A program made the position numbers and the translations under genes. A DNA stretch of 44,624 nucleotides. Source: MGBC120314 sp051877855 (GTDB lineage Bacteria; Bacillota; Clostridia; Lachnospirales; Lachnospiraceae). The notes below the pieces were generated by a model. That model ran no database searches and was not told the origin of the DNA. It was given only the letters and a program-made list of their open reading frames with translations. The stretch is taken from NCBI GenBank assembly GCA_051877855.1, contig JBJEJH010000016.1, positions 1 to 44,624 of the forward strand, given 5' to 3'. Positions 1 to 6,694 of the stretch are shown here, piece after piece; the stretch's first letter is position 1, and every line of letters begins with the position of its first letter.

Positions 1-2
1 AT

Positions 3-503
3 AATGAGGAACTGCAGCAAAAGAGCAGGGTACTGGTAGGGTACACGACCTTTGTGGAGAAAGTACGTACCTATGAGAATAAGGCGGCGGACTTAAGGGC
101 GGTAATTAATCGTGCGATTGATGAATGTATCAAGGAAAATATACTGGCAGAATTCTTTAGGAGTAGAAGAGCGGAGGTGCTGGAAATGGCAGTTTTGGAT
201 TTTACATTTGAGCGGAGAGAGAAACTGATAGCGAGGGACAGCAGGGAGGAAGGAAGAACCGAGGGAATTGAATTGGGACGCAGTCAAGGAAGAACCGAGG
301 GAATTGAAATAGGACTTGATCGGGGACTTATCCAAGGCAGGACAGAGGGCATTGAGATTGGACTTGGAAAGGGCATTGAGATGGGATTAAGCCAAGTGGC
401 GGAAAAGATGTTAAAAGCAAAGAAACCATTTGAGGAGATTATGGAATTCACCGGATTATCTGCGGATGAATTGAAGGAACTAGCAAATAAGTTGGGAGTT
501 TAA
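3..503 (+). CDS. Rpn-family (PD-(D/E)XK) recombination-promoting nuclease/transposase-like protein, C-terminal part
   Basis: The reading frame is open from base 3 with no start, so the gene begins left of the window; the GTG at 54 is internal. The visible part runs from a linker ending in VGYTTFVEKVR, through RAVINRAIDECIKENILAEF, to a long acidic/glycine-rich tail. The phrase 'AI(D/N)ECI..NIL..F' followed by EEGRTEGIE-type heptads is the recognisable C-terminal half of the Rpn/PDDEXK_2 family (known: RecA-independent recombination-promoting DNases). The catalytic N-terminal half is not in view. About residues 66-110 of the visible frame are near-tandem G-R-T-E-G-I-E units. It precedes the coenzyme A module but ends before that module's promoter, so no functional link is suggested. 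Family call fairly sure; activity unknown. Confidence 0.75.
   Translation, partial: NEELQQKSRVLVGYTTFVEKVRTYENKAADLRAVINRAIDECIKENILAEFFRSRRAEVLEMAVLDFTFERREKLIARDSREEGRTEGIELGRSQGRTEGIEIGLDRGLIQGRTEGIEIGLGKGIEMGLSQVAEKMLKAKKPFEEIMEFTGLSADELKELANKLGV
252..377 (+). repeat. Tandem coding repeats in the Rpn-family tail
   Basis: A 21-bp unit at 252-272 is repeated exactly at 288-308, and diverged copies follow near 336-357 and 369-377. They encode GRTEGIE(I/L)G units. Exact repeats at 36-bp spacing suggest recent in-frame expansion or contraction by slippage or recombination. Confidence 0.8.
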
Positions 504-567
504 GTGGATAAACTTAAAGGAAGGCGGATTGTCGTCGGTAAGCGTAATGATTCCTGCATATTTCGGA

Positions 568-596
568 TTGATTAAATGAATATGCTGTGTTATATT
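568..596 (+). promoter_or_regulatory. Sigma-A promoter of the pantothenate/CoA operon
   Basis: TTGATT at 568-573 and TATATT at 591-596 with a 17-bp spacer. It lies 81 bp before the transporter start. The transcript would begin near 603 and carry a short leader with a weak hairpin around TGAAACGTA/TACGTTCA (about 620-643). No known riboswitch was recognised. Confidence 0.6.
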
Positions 597-676
597 ATTC
601 TTGTATTGCATCCCTTGGCGTGAAACGTAGCTTTTACGTTCATGTAATTATCGGGAGCGACAACAAGGAGGAAAAA

Positions 677-1294
677 ATGAATAAGAAGTTTAAGACGAAG
701 GAACTGGTAATTTTGGGACTTTTGGTGGCAATTGTGTTGATTATGTCAACAACCCCGCTGGGTACATTGCCGATAGGACCATTATCCATCACCCTGAACA
801 TGATTCCGGTGGCAATTGCAGCGATTACGCTTGGACCGGTAGGTGGATGTATTGTAGGCTGTGTATTTGGTTTGTTTAGCTTCTGCCAGGCATTGGGACT
901 TTTTGTACCAAGTGGAATGGGAGCACTTACATTTGCGTATAGTCCGATACTTACATTTGTTCAAAGAGTGGTTTCCCGCGGGTTGGTTGGTCTGTTGCTG
1001 GGCTTCATTTTCAGAGGCACCAGAAAGATTGTACATACCAATGTTGCATGTTTTGTGACAGGTTTTTGTGCAGCACTTTTGAACTACATTTTCTTTATGG
1101 GAATGCTGGTGCTGTTTTTCAGCAATCTGGAAACTATTGCAAGTGCATGGATCACGAAGGGCGTTTGGGCATATCTGGTGGCAACATTTTTGTCGAACAC
1201 CATTTTCGAATTGATTGCATCAACACTTCTTACAGGAATTATTGGTGTTGGTCTTTATAAAGCCAAGTTATTGAGTTCGGTTTCGAGCAAATAA
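677..1294 (+). CDS. panT: ECF transporter S component, probably pantothenate-specific (PanT-like)
   Basis: A 205-residue, very hydrophobic protein with about six membrane segments. The early TTPLGTLPIGPLSITLNMIP stretch, followed by ITLGPVGG and a Gly-rich helix, is the usual N-terminal pattern of the ECF S-component superfamily that includes PanT and BioY. I prefer pantothenate because type III pantothenate kinase and CoaBC follow immediately, a neighbourhood known for PanT. The substrate is therefore inferred from context. It would work in the membrane with a shared EcfT/EcfA module encoded elsewhere. Start chosen at ATG 677, 5 bp after a strong AAGGAGG (665-671); an upstream in-frame ATG at 587 has no Shine-Dalgarno site. 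Confidence 0.75.
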   Translation: MNKKFKTKELVILGLLVAIVLIMSTTPLGTLPIGPLSITLNMIPVAIAAITLGPVGGCIVGCVFGLFSFCQALGLFVPSGMGALTFAYSPILTFVQRVVSRGLVGLLLGFIFRGTRKIVHTNVACFVTGFCAALLNYIFFMGMLVLFFSNLETIASAWITKGVWAYLVATFLSNTIFELIASTLLTGIIGVGLYKAKLLSSVSSK

Positions 1295-1299
1295 GTAAT

Positions 1300-1360
1300 A
1301 AATCCATAGCATTTGAGAACATTATACTCTGTGAGGGTATTTCAGGTGCTATGGATTTTT
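1300..1360 (+). terminator. Long-loop hairpin with T-run between the transporter gene and coaX
   Basis: AAATCCATAGCA (1300-1311) is complementary to TGCTATGGATTT (1347-1358), and the second arm ends in a T-run. The 35-base loop can form an inner stem (ATACTC 1324-1329 with GAGGGTAT 1333-1340). It resembles an intrinsic terminator or attenuator, but only about 25 bp separate it from coaX, so partial read-through is likely. Confidence 0.5.
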
Positions 1361-1383
1361 CGTATAAAGAGAGGATGAGAAAG

Positions 1384-2154
1384 ATGATTTTAGCAATTGA
1401 TATGGGTAATACCAATATTGTGATTGGATGTGTGGATCATGAGAAGACTTATTTTGTGGAAAGAATCTCTACTGATAAGAAGAAGACGGCGTTGGAGTAT
1501 GCAGTAAGTTTTAAGACGGTGCTGGAACTTTATTCCATTGACATTGATAAGATTGACGGAGCCATTCTTTCTTCCGTTGTTCCGCCTCTGCAGAATGTTA
1601 TTCTGGAAGCTGTGGAGAAAATCACGGGAATTCGGCCTCAGGTAGTGGGGGCCGGGGTGAAGACCGGTCTTAATATTAAAATGGATAATCCTAAAACGGT
1701 AGGTGCGGATATGATTGTGGACGCAGTTGCAGCGATTAAGGAGTACGGTGCACCACTCATTATTATTGACATGGGAACCGCAACTACAATGTCTGTTATC
1801 GATAAGGATGGTAACTACATCGGAGGTATGATTGCGCCCGGCGTGCGGCTTTCCATGGAGGCACTGGCTTCCAATGCGGCGCAGCTTTATCGTGTCAGTC
1901 TGGAGACGCCGAAGAAGACCATTGGAAAGAACACCATTGATTGTATGCAAAGTGGTCTGATGTTTGGTACGGCAAGTATGATCGATGGGATGATTGATCG
2001 TATTGAGAAGGAACTGGGATATTCCACAACTGTGGTTGCCACCGGCGGTCTGGCGAAGGCGATTGTTCCGATGTGTAATCATGAGATCATTCTGGAGGAT
2101 GATCTGTTACTCCGTGGTTTGATGGTCATTTATGAGAAGAATCTCGGCGAGTAA
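1384..2154 (+). CDS. coaX: Type III pantothenate kinase
   Basis: Phosphorylates pantothenate to 4'-phosphopantothenate, the first committed step of coenzyme A synthesis, in the cytoplasm. The 256-residue length is normal for the ASKHA-fold CoaX family. Visible motifs: AIDMGNTN near the N-terminus (phosphate-binding), PKTVGAD with the conserved Asp about residue 100, IIDMGTATT about residue 125, and GGMIAPGVRLS. The motif usually written GADR reads GADM here. Start ATG 1384 is chosen because GAGAGG (1369-1374) is 9 bp upstream; the upstream ATG at 1375 abuts that site and one at 1351 lies in the hairpin. It sits between the transporter and coaBC, so uptake and the next two steps are encoded together. 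Confidence 0.93.
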   Translation: MILAIDMGNTNIVIGCVDHEKTYFVERISTDKKKTALEYAVSFKTVLELYSIDIDKIDGAILSSVVPPLQNVILEAVEKITGIRPQVVGAGVKTGLNIKMDNPKTVGADMIVDAVAAIKEYGAPLIIIDMGTATTMSVIDKDGNYIGGMIAPGVRLSMEALASNAAQLYRVSLETPKKTIGKNTIDCMQSGLMFGTASMIDGMIDRIEKELGYSTTVVATGGLAKAIVPMCNHEIILEDDLLLRGLMVIYEKNLGE

Positions 2155-2215
2155 CAGCGCGGGTGGAAATTAACACAGAAAGTGTATTGTTATAATTATC
2201 GAAGGGAGAATGAAG

Positions 2216-3436
2216 ATGTTAAAGGGAAAGACGATTGTTCTTGGAGTGACAGGTAGTATTGCTGCATACAAGATTGCCGGACTTGCCAGTAGTCTGGTGA
2301 AACTTCATGCCAATGTGGTGGTGATGATGACCAGGAATGCAACGAATTTTATTAATCCCATTACCTTTGAGACATTGACCGGTAATAAATGTCTCATTGA
2401 TACCTTTGACCGTAATTTTCAATATAATGTGGAACATGTTTCCATTGCCGGAAAGGCAAATGTAGTAATGATCGCACCGGCTTCAGCGAACGTGATTGGA
2501 AAACTTGCCAATGGAATCGCGGATGATATGTTGACTACCACGGTGATGGCATGTCCATGTAAGAAGATTATAGCACCGGCCATGAATACGCAGATGTATC
2601 TTAATCCTATTGTGCAGGATAATCTTGAGAAGTTAAAAAGATTCGACTACGAGGTGATTACACCGGCAAATGGTCATCTTGCCTGTGGAGATAACGGTAT
2701 AGGCAAGATGCCGGAGGTGGATGAACTTCTGGATTATATCATAAGAGAATGCGCCTGGGAGAAGGATCTTGCGGGGAAAAAGGTGCTGGTGACCGCAGGA
2801 CCGACCCGGGAGAAAATCGATCCGGTGCGTTATATTACCAATCATTCCACCGGCAAAATGGGTTATGCCATCGCAAAGATGTGTATGCTTCGCGGAGCGG
2901 ATGTTACCTTGGTTTCCGGACCGGTAAGTATCGCACCGCCACGTTTTGTGGATGTGGTGAATGTTGTTTCTGCCCGGGATATGTATGAGGCAGTGACAAG
3001 CCGTGCCCGGGATATGGATATCATTATCAAGGCCGCCGCCGTGGCAGATTATCGCCCAAGTAATCCGGCGGATGAAAAAATCAAGAAAAAGGATGGCGAT
3101 ATGGTAATTCCGCTGGAAAAAACCACAGATATATTAAAGAGTCTCGGTGAGATGAAGCGTGGAAATGGCGCGGATACCAATGGAGGGAAGAAACCATTCT
3201 TATGTGGATTCTCCATGGAGACCGAGAATATGCTGGAAAATTCCTCCGGGAAATTAGCATCCAAGAATCTGGATATGATTGTAGCCAATAATCTTAAGGT
3301 GGCCGGGGCCGGATTCGGTGTGGATACCAACGTGGTAACCATTATTACAGCCGAAGGCGCTAAGGAACTGCCGATGATGAGTAAGGAAGAAGTGGCAAAT
3401 GCACTGATTGATGAGATCATGCAAAGAATAGAATAG
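2216..3436 (+). CDS. coaBC: Bifunctional phosphopantothenoylcysteine decarboxylase / phosphopantothenate-cysteine ligase
   Basis: Joins cysteine to 4'-phosphopantothenate (CoaB, CTP-dependent) and decarboxylates the product to 4'-phosphopantetheine (CoaC, FMN-dependent). The 406 residues match the usual two-domain fusion. CoaC half: GVTGSIAAYK near the N-terminus, the active-site His in NVEHVSIAG, APASANVIGKLANG, and Cys in GHLACGDNGIGKMPE. CoaB half: VTAGPTREKIDPVRYITN with HSTGKMG, AAAVADYRP and the KIKKKDG loop. Start ATG 2216 has AAGGGAG 7 bp upstream; ATG 2210 is too close to that site. It is the last gene of the module. Confidence 0.95.
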   Translation: MLKGKTIVLGVTGSIAAYKIAGLASSLVKLHANVVVMMTRNATNFINPITFETLTGNKCLIDTFDRNFQYNVEHVSIAGKANVVMIAPASANVIGKLANGIADDMLTTTVMACPCKKIIAPAMNTQMYLNPIVQDNLEKLKRFDYEVITPANGHLACGDNGIGKMPEVDELLDYIIRECAWEKDLAGKKVLVTAGPTREKIDPVRYITNHSTGKMGYAIAKMCMLRGADVTLVSGPVSIAPPRFVDVVNVVSARDMYEAVTSRARDMDIIIKAAAVADYRPSNPADEKIKKKDGDMVIPLEKTTDILKSLGEMKRGNGADTNGGKKPFLCGFSMETENMLENSSGKLASKNLDMIVANNLKVAGAGFGVDTNVVTIITAEGAKELPMMSKEEVANALIDEIMQRIE

Positions 3437-3482
3437 GATAGAACAAAATTCAGTACAAAGGTATCATTTTGACAGGTCACAA

Positions 3483-3511
3483 TTGAAATATAAATTAATT
3501 TGTGCTATCCT
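3483..3511 (+). promoter_or_regulatory. Candidate promoter of the KDPG aldolase gene
   Basis: TTGAAA (3483-3488) and TATCCT (3506-3511) with a 17-bp spacer; TATAAT at 3511-3516 overlaps and could serve instead. A perfect TTGACA at 3469-3474 has no well-spaced -10. The transcript would start about 3518-3524, just before the palindrome at 3532-3548. Confidence 0.4.
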
Positions 3512-3531
3512 ATAATCACTATAATACATAA

Positions 3532-3548
3532 CTTTGGTTCAACCAAAG
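3532..3548. promoter_or_regulatory. 17-bp palindromic operator candidate upstream of the KDPG aldolase gene
   Basis: CTTTGGTT-C-AACCAAAG is a perfect inverted repeat with one central base. It lies just downstream of the likely transcription start and ends 17 bp before the gene, where a repressor would block initiation or elongation. No regulator gene is adjacent. Confidence 0.5.
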
Positions 3549-3565
3549 TGAGAAAGGACAATAAA

Positions 3566-4204
3566 ATGAGTAATCCAGTAGATAAGTTTGAAGAGTTTGG
3601 TGTAATTCCGGTAGTTGTATTGAATGATGTTAAGGACGCAGTACCTTTAGCTAAGGCTTTGGTTGAGGGTGGACTTCCATGTGCAGAAGTTACTTTCCGT
3701 ACAGCAGCAGCTGAGGCTTCAATTAAGGCAATGAAGGAAGCATATCCGGATATGGTACTTGCAGCAGGTACTGTTCTTACAACAGAGCAGGTTGACCGTG
3801 CAGTTGCAGCAGGTGCATCCATCATCGTAAGTCCTGGATTTGATCCGGAAATCGTTGATTACTGTATCTCTAAGAACATTACAGTATGTCCGGGTGTTGT
3901 TACACCTTCCGAAATGGCACAGGCGGTTAAGAGAGGACTTACAAGAGTTAAGTTCTTCCCGGCTTCAAACTTTGGCGGACTTAGCACAATCAAGGCTATC
4001 ACAGCTGCTTACACAACCGTTCGTATTATGCCAACCGGTGGCGTAAATCTTACAACATTGGAAGAGTATCTTCAGTGCGATAAGATCTTCTGCTGTGGCG
4101 GATCATGGATGGTTAAGGGCGATTTGATCAAGGCCGGTAAGTTCGATGAGATCAAGAAGCTCACAGAGGAAGCTGTAGCTGTTGTTAAGAAGATTCGTGG
4201 CTAA
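3566..4204 (+). CDS. eda: KDPG / KHG aldolase (2-dehydro-3-deoxyphosphogluconate aldolase)
   Basis: Class I aldolase that cleaves 2-keto-3-deoxy-6-phosphogluconate to pyruvate and glyceraldehyde 3-phosphate, last step of Entner-Doudoroff or hexuronate breakdown. The 212-residue length is normal. Visible motifs: GVIPVVVLND, AEVTFRTAAA (catalytic Glu), LAAGTVLTTEQ, RVKFFPASNFGG (Schiff-base Lys) and MPTGGVN. Start ATG 3566 has GAAAGGA upstream. The gene stands alone between its own promoter/operator and a strong terminator, without a KDG kinase or dehydratase nearby, so its substrate supply must be encoded elsewhere. Codon use is even, as for well-expressed genes. Confidence 0.92.
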   Translation: MSNPVDKFEEFGVIPVVVLNDVKDAVPLAKALVEGGLPCAEVTFRTAAAEASIKAMKEAYPDMVLAAGTVLTTEQVDRAVAAGASIIVSPGFDPEIVDYCISKNITVCPGVVTPSEMAQAVKRGLTRVKFFPASNFGGLSTIKAITAAYTTVRIMPTGGVNLTTLEEYLQCDKIFCCGGSWMVKGDLIKAGKFDEIKKLTEEAVAVVKKIRG

Positions 4205-4220
4205 TAATCAGTAGAAAAAA

Positions 4221-4262
4221 ACACTCTAATGGCTTAAAATAAAGTCATTGGAGTGTTTTTTT
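4221..4262 (+). terminator. Intrinsic terminator after eda
   Basis: Stem ACACTCTAATGGCTT (4221-4235) with AAGTCATTGGAGTGT (4242-4256), two mismatched or wobble positions, a short AT loop and a run of seven T. Confidence 0.9.
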
Positions 4263-4315
4263 ATATTACGTTCTTTGTATTACAGTACATAATAAAATGT
4301 TTCGGGAGGGTGCTT

Positions 4316-5752
4316 ATGTTGGATTTTATCAAAAGAAAACCGGAGGAGATGGGGGTTTGTTCTCTCTGGATTAAGAAATTTTTAGATCGTTTGGAAGGAT
4401 GTGATCTTCCGTTACATTCCATGATTCTCATGAAGGATGATGCGATTATAGCAGAAACTTATTACGCACCATATCAGGCAGATACCATGCATCGTATGTT
4501 TTCTATTACGAAAAGTCTTGTATCCGTTGCAATTGGACTTCTGGAGGAGGAAGGAAAAATATCACTGGAGGATTATATTGTAGATCATTTTCCGGAAAAA
4601 ATCACAGGGGAAGTACCGGACTATCTTAAAGACTTAAAAATTCGTGATATGCTTATGATGTCCACCTGTCATGCTTCAACCACATACAAGAAACCGGGGT
4701 GTGTGGACTGGGTTGGATCATTTTTTACCACACCACCTTCCCATGTGGCAGGAACAACATTTTCTTATGATACCTCTTCAACCCATACCTTGTGTGCCTT
4801 GGTAGAAAAAATTACCGGAATGAAGATGCTGGATTACCTTCGTGTAAAATTCCTGGATGATATCGGATTCTCCAAGGAGGCTTATGTTATGGAGGCACCA
4901 CAGGGGGAGAGTCTTGGCGGATCCGGTCTTGTGGCAACACCGATGGATCTTCTCAAATTCATGTATGTGGTTAGTAAGATGGGCAGAGTCGGTGACAAAC
5001 AGTACCTTCCGGAGGAATACATGAAGCAGGCTACCGGCTGGCAGACGGACACTTATGCAAAGTCTGCAACATGGGAGGAAATGCAGGGCTATGGGTATCA
5101 GTTCTGGATGACAACTCATGGTGGTGTTGCCTGTTATGGAATGGGCGGACAGTATGCAATTTACTATCCGGAGAAGAATATCATTCTTGTTACAACAGCG
5201 GATACTCAGGCTCGTCAGGGTGGTACACAGTTAATTTATGATGCATTTTATCAGGAAATATATGATCGCATCGGAAGGGATGACATTGAGGAAATCTCCG
5301 AGAAGGAAGAACAGGATTTCATGGAATATCTTAAAAATCGAAAGATCTTCCACATTCAGGGAGATGCTACATCCGATATGCTGGATCAGATCAATGAAAC
5401 ACGCTATGAGATGGATGAGAATGACTTAGGATTTCGTTGGATTTCTTTATCTATTGGAAAATATGAGGGAACTTTTGATTATGAGACAAAGGAGGGTGTC
5501 TTCTCCCTGCCCTTTGGAATCGGCTATAATCAGGTGATGGAGTTTCCGGGCTATGGGTACAAAACCGCAGCCAGCGGTGCATTTCGCCGAAAGGATACCT
5601 TCCTGATTAAGGCACACATTGTTGATGAAAGTGTGGGAAGTGTATCCATTCAGCTTGTTTTTAAAGATCAGAATGTCACTTTAATGATGAGAAAATTCGA
5701 AGAAACCATGTTCAATGAATTTAATGGAATCATTAGCGGACACAGGCAATAG
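4316..5752 (+). CDS. Serine beta-lactamase-like hydrolase (class C / penicillin-binding-protein fold)
   Basis: 478 residues. The N-terminal about 330 residues match the beta-lactamase/esterase fold: nucleophile SxxK as SITK in HRMFSITKSLVSV (about residue 65), the second-motif region FSYDTSSTHTLCALVEKITG, and HGGVACYGMGGQYAIYYPE near the third motif. The last about 140 residues are an uncharacterised beta-rich C-terminal region. There is no signal peptide, so it is probably cytoplasmic. Members hydrolyse esters, amides or D-amino-acid peptides; true beta-lactam resistance is not implied. Start ATG 4316 has GGGAGG about 6 bp upstream; an ATG at 4253 lies inside the eda terminator. Its 3' end overlaps the convergent ridA gene by 20 bp. 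Confidence 0.8.
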   Translation: MLDFIKRKPEEMGVCSLWIKKFLDRLEGCDLPLHSMILMKDDAIIAETYYAPYQADTMHRMFSITKSLVSVAIGLLEEEGKISLEDYIVDHFPEKITGEVPDYLKDLKIRDMLMMSTCHASTTYKKPGCVDWVGSFFTTPPSHVAGTTFSYDTSSTHTLCALVEKITGMKMLDYLRVKFLDDIGFSKEAYVMEAPQGESLGGSGLVATPMDLLKFMYVVSKMGRVGDKQYLPEEYMKQATGWQTDTYAKSATWEEMQGYGYQFWMTTHGGVACYGMGGQYAIYYPEKNIILVTTADTQARQGGTQLIYDAFYQEIYDRIGRDDIEEISEKEEQDFMEYLKNRKIFHIQGDATSDMLDQINETRYEMDENDLGFRWISLSIGKYEGTFDYETKEGVFSLPFGIGYNQVMEFPGYGYKTAASGAFRRKDTFLIKAHIVDESVGSVSIQLVFKDQNVTLMMRKFEETMFNEFNGIISGHRQ

Positions 5753-6107
5753 CTTCGACCTCACAAAGCACATTCTTTGGCAATGTCTTAACGGCAACAC
5801 AGCTTCTTGCAGGCTTGCCTGTAAAGTACTTCTCGTATACTGCATTGAAAGCGGCGAAGTCATCCATGTTTGCAAGGAAGCAGGTTGTCTTAACGGTATC
5901 TTCATAAGAAGCTCCGGCTGCTTCAAGGATTCCGCCGAGATTTTTCATAACCTGTTCAGCCTGTGCGGTGATATCCTCACCAACGATGGCGCCGGTTGCC
6001 GGATCTGCAGGAATCTGGCCTGATGTGAAAAGAAGATTGTCCATTTGGATGCCCTGTGAATAAGGACCGATTGCCTTAGGTGCATTTTCTGTTGAAATTG
6101 TTTTCAT
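5733..6107 (-). CDS. ridA: RidA family reactive enamine/imine deaminase
   Basis: Small cytoplasmic trimeric enzyme that hydrolyses reactive 2-aminoacrylate and related enamines/imines released by PLP enzymes. 124 residues, the usual size. Motifs: APKAIGPYSQG at the N-terminus, LLFTSGQIPADP, the central TVKTTCFLANMDDFAAFN, and PARSCVAVKTLP with the substrate-binding Arg, then VLCEVEAIA. Start ATG at 6107 has AGGAGG just upstream. It diverges from cdd and shares a palindrome-containing intergenic region with it. It runs into the hydrolase gene convergently with no visible terminator between them. Confidence 0.95.
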   Translation of the reverse strand: MKTISTENAPKAIGPYSQGIQMDNLLFTSGQIPADPATGAIVGEDITAQAEQVMKNLGGILEAAGASYEDTVKTTCFLANMDDFAAFNAVYEKYFTGKPARSCVAVKTLPKNVLCEVEAIACVR

Positions 6108-6136
6108 GTTAAACCTCCTAAAAATAATATAATGTA

Positions 6137-6165
6137 ATGTTAGCACAGAATATTTGACTGGTCAA
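6137..6165 (-). promoter_or_regulatory. Candidate ridA promoter
   Basis: On the minus strand TTGACC (6165-6160) and TAACAT (6142-6137) are separated by 17 bp, about 30 bp upstream of the ridA start. The -35 box is built into the palindrome at 6151-6168. Confidence 0.5.
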
Positions 6166-6168
6166 ATA
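6151..6168. promoter_or_regulatory. 18-bp palindromic operator candidate between ridA and cdd
   Basis: TATTTGAC-TG-GTCAAATA has perfect 8-bp arms. It covers the ridA -35 box and lies 11 bp upstream of the cdd -35 box, so a dimeric regulator could act on either or both. The TTTGA..TCAAA core recalls sites of MarR-type regulators, but I cannot assign one. Confidence 0.5.
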
Positions 6169-6178
6169 CAATGATTAG

Positions 6179-6207
6179 TTGTGTTTCTTTCATTTTTATT
6201 ATATAAT
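6179..6207 (+). promoter_or_regulatory. Candidate cdd promoter
   Basis: TTGTGT (6179-6184) and a perfect TATAAT (6202-6207) with a 17-bp spacer, 39 bp before the cdd start. Confidence 0.6.
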
Positions 6208-6246
6208 TAGGGTATTGTATTGTAAAAAATACCGGAGGTGATAAGC

Positions 6247-6672
6247 GTGGAAAATGAGTTGAGCCGGGATGTTATTCGGGATTTGATTCATCATGCGTTG
6301 GAGGCGAGGGAATTTTCCTATAGTCCATATTCCGAGTATGCGGTAGGAGCTGCAGTCCGAAGCCGCGATGGCAGAATCTACACGGGCTGCAATGTGGAGA
6401 ACGCATCATATCCTGCGGGAAATTGTGCGGAACGCACAGCTATTTTCAAGGCGGTTAGTGAGGGCGTTGTAGAATTTGAGGCAATTGCCATTGTCGGAGG
6501 CAGGGGTGAGATTAGGGATTATGCCTACCCTTGTGGTATTTGCCGACAGACGATGATGGAATTTGCAGCAGAGGATTTTCGCGTTATCGTGGCAATCAAT
6601 GAAGAGAAATATAAGGTTTTTACATTGACAGAGCTTCTTCCTGAGAGCTTTGGGAGAGGTGCTGTCGAATAG
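6247..6672 (+). CDS. cdd: Cytidine deaminase
   Basis: Zinc enzyme of pyrimidine salvage converting cytidine and deoxycytidine to uridine and deoxyuridine. 141 residues, typical of the small tetrameric form. Motifs: FSYSPYSEYAVGAAV, then GCNVENASYPAGNCAERTA (Cys-Ala-Glu, zinc Cys and catalytic Glu), and PCGICRQTMMEF (two further zinc Cys). Start GTG 6247 is 8 bp after GGAGG (6234-6238); the in-frame GTG at 6238 overlaps that site. The next gene's start is 22 bp downstream, so both probably share a transcript, perhaps only for positional reasons. Confidence 0.93.
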   Translation: MENELSRDVIRDLIHHALEAREFSYSPYSEYAVGAAVRSRDGRIYTGCNVENASYPAGNCAERTAIFKAVSEGVVEFEAIAIVGGRGEIRDYAYPCGICRQTMMEFAAEDFRVIVAINEEKYKVFTLTELLPESFGRGAVE

Positions 6673-6694
6673 ATTAAAGGATTGGGAGATAGGA

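Noticed and set aside
503..676. A riboswitch upstream of the pantothenate transporter gene.
   Set aside because: Only a weak hairpin was found; no conserved riboswitch core could be recognised.
677..1294. Biotin transporter BioY as the identity of the ECF S component.
   Set aside because: BioY and PanT share features of the S-component fold, but the next two genes are pantothenate kinase and CoaBC, and no biotin gene is near.
3469..3474. A perfect TTGACA as the eda -35 box.
   Set aside because: There is no -10 box at 16-18 bp; the nearest TATAAA is only 14 bp away. The TTGAAA at 3483 has better spacing.
4316..5752. A beta-lactam resistance gene.
   Set aside because: The SxxK motif fits the fold, but there is no signal peptide and the other motifs differ from true class C beta-lactamases.
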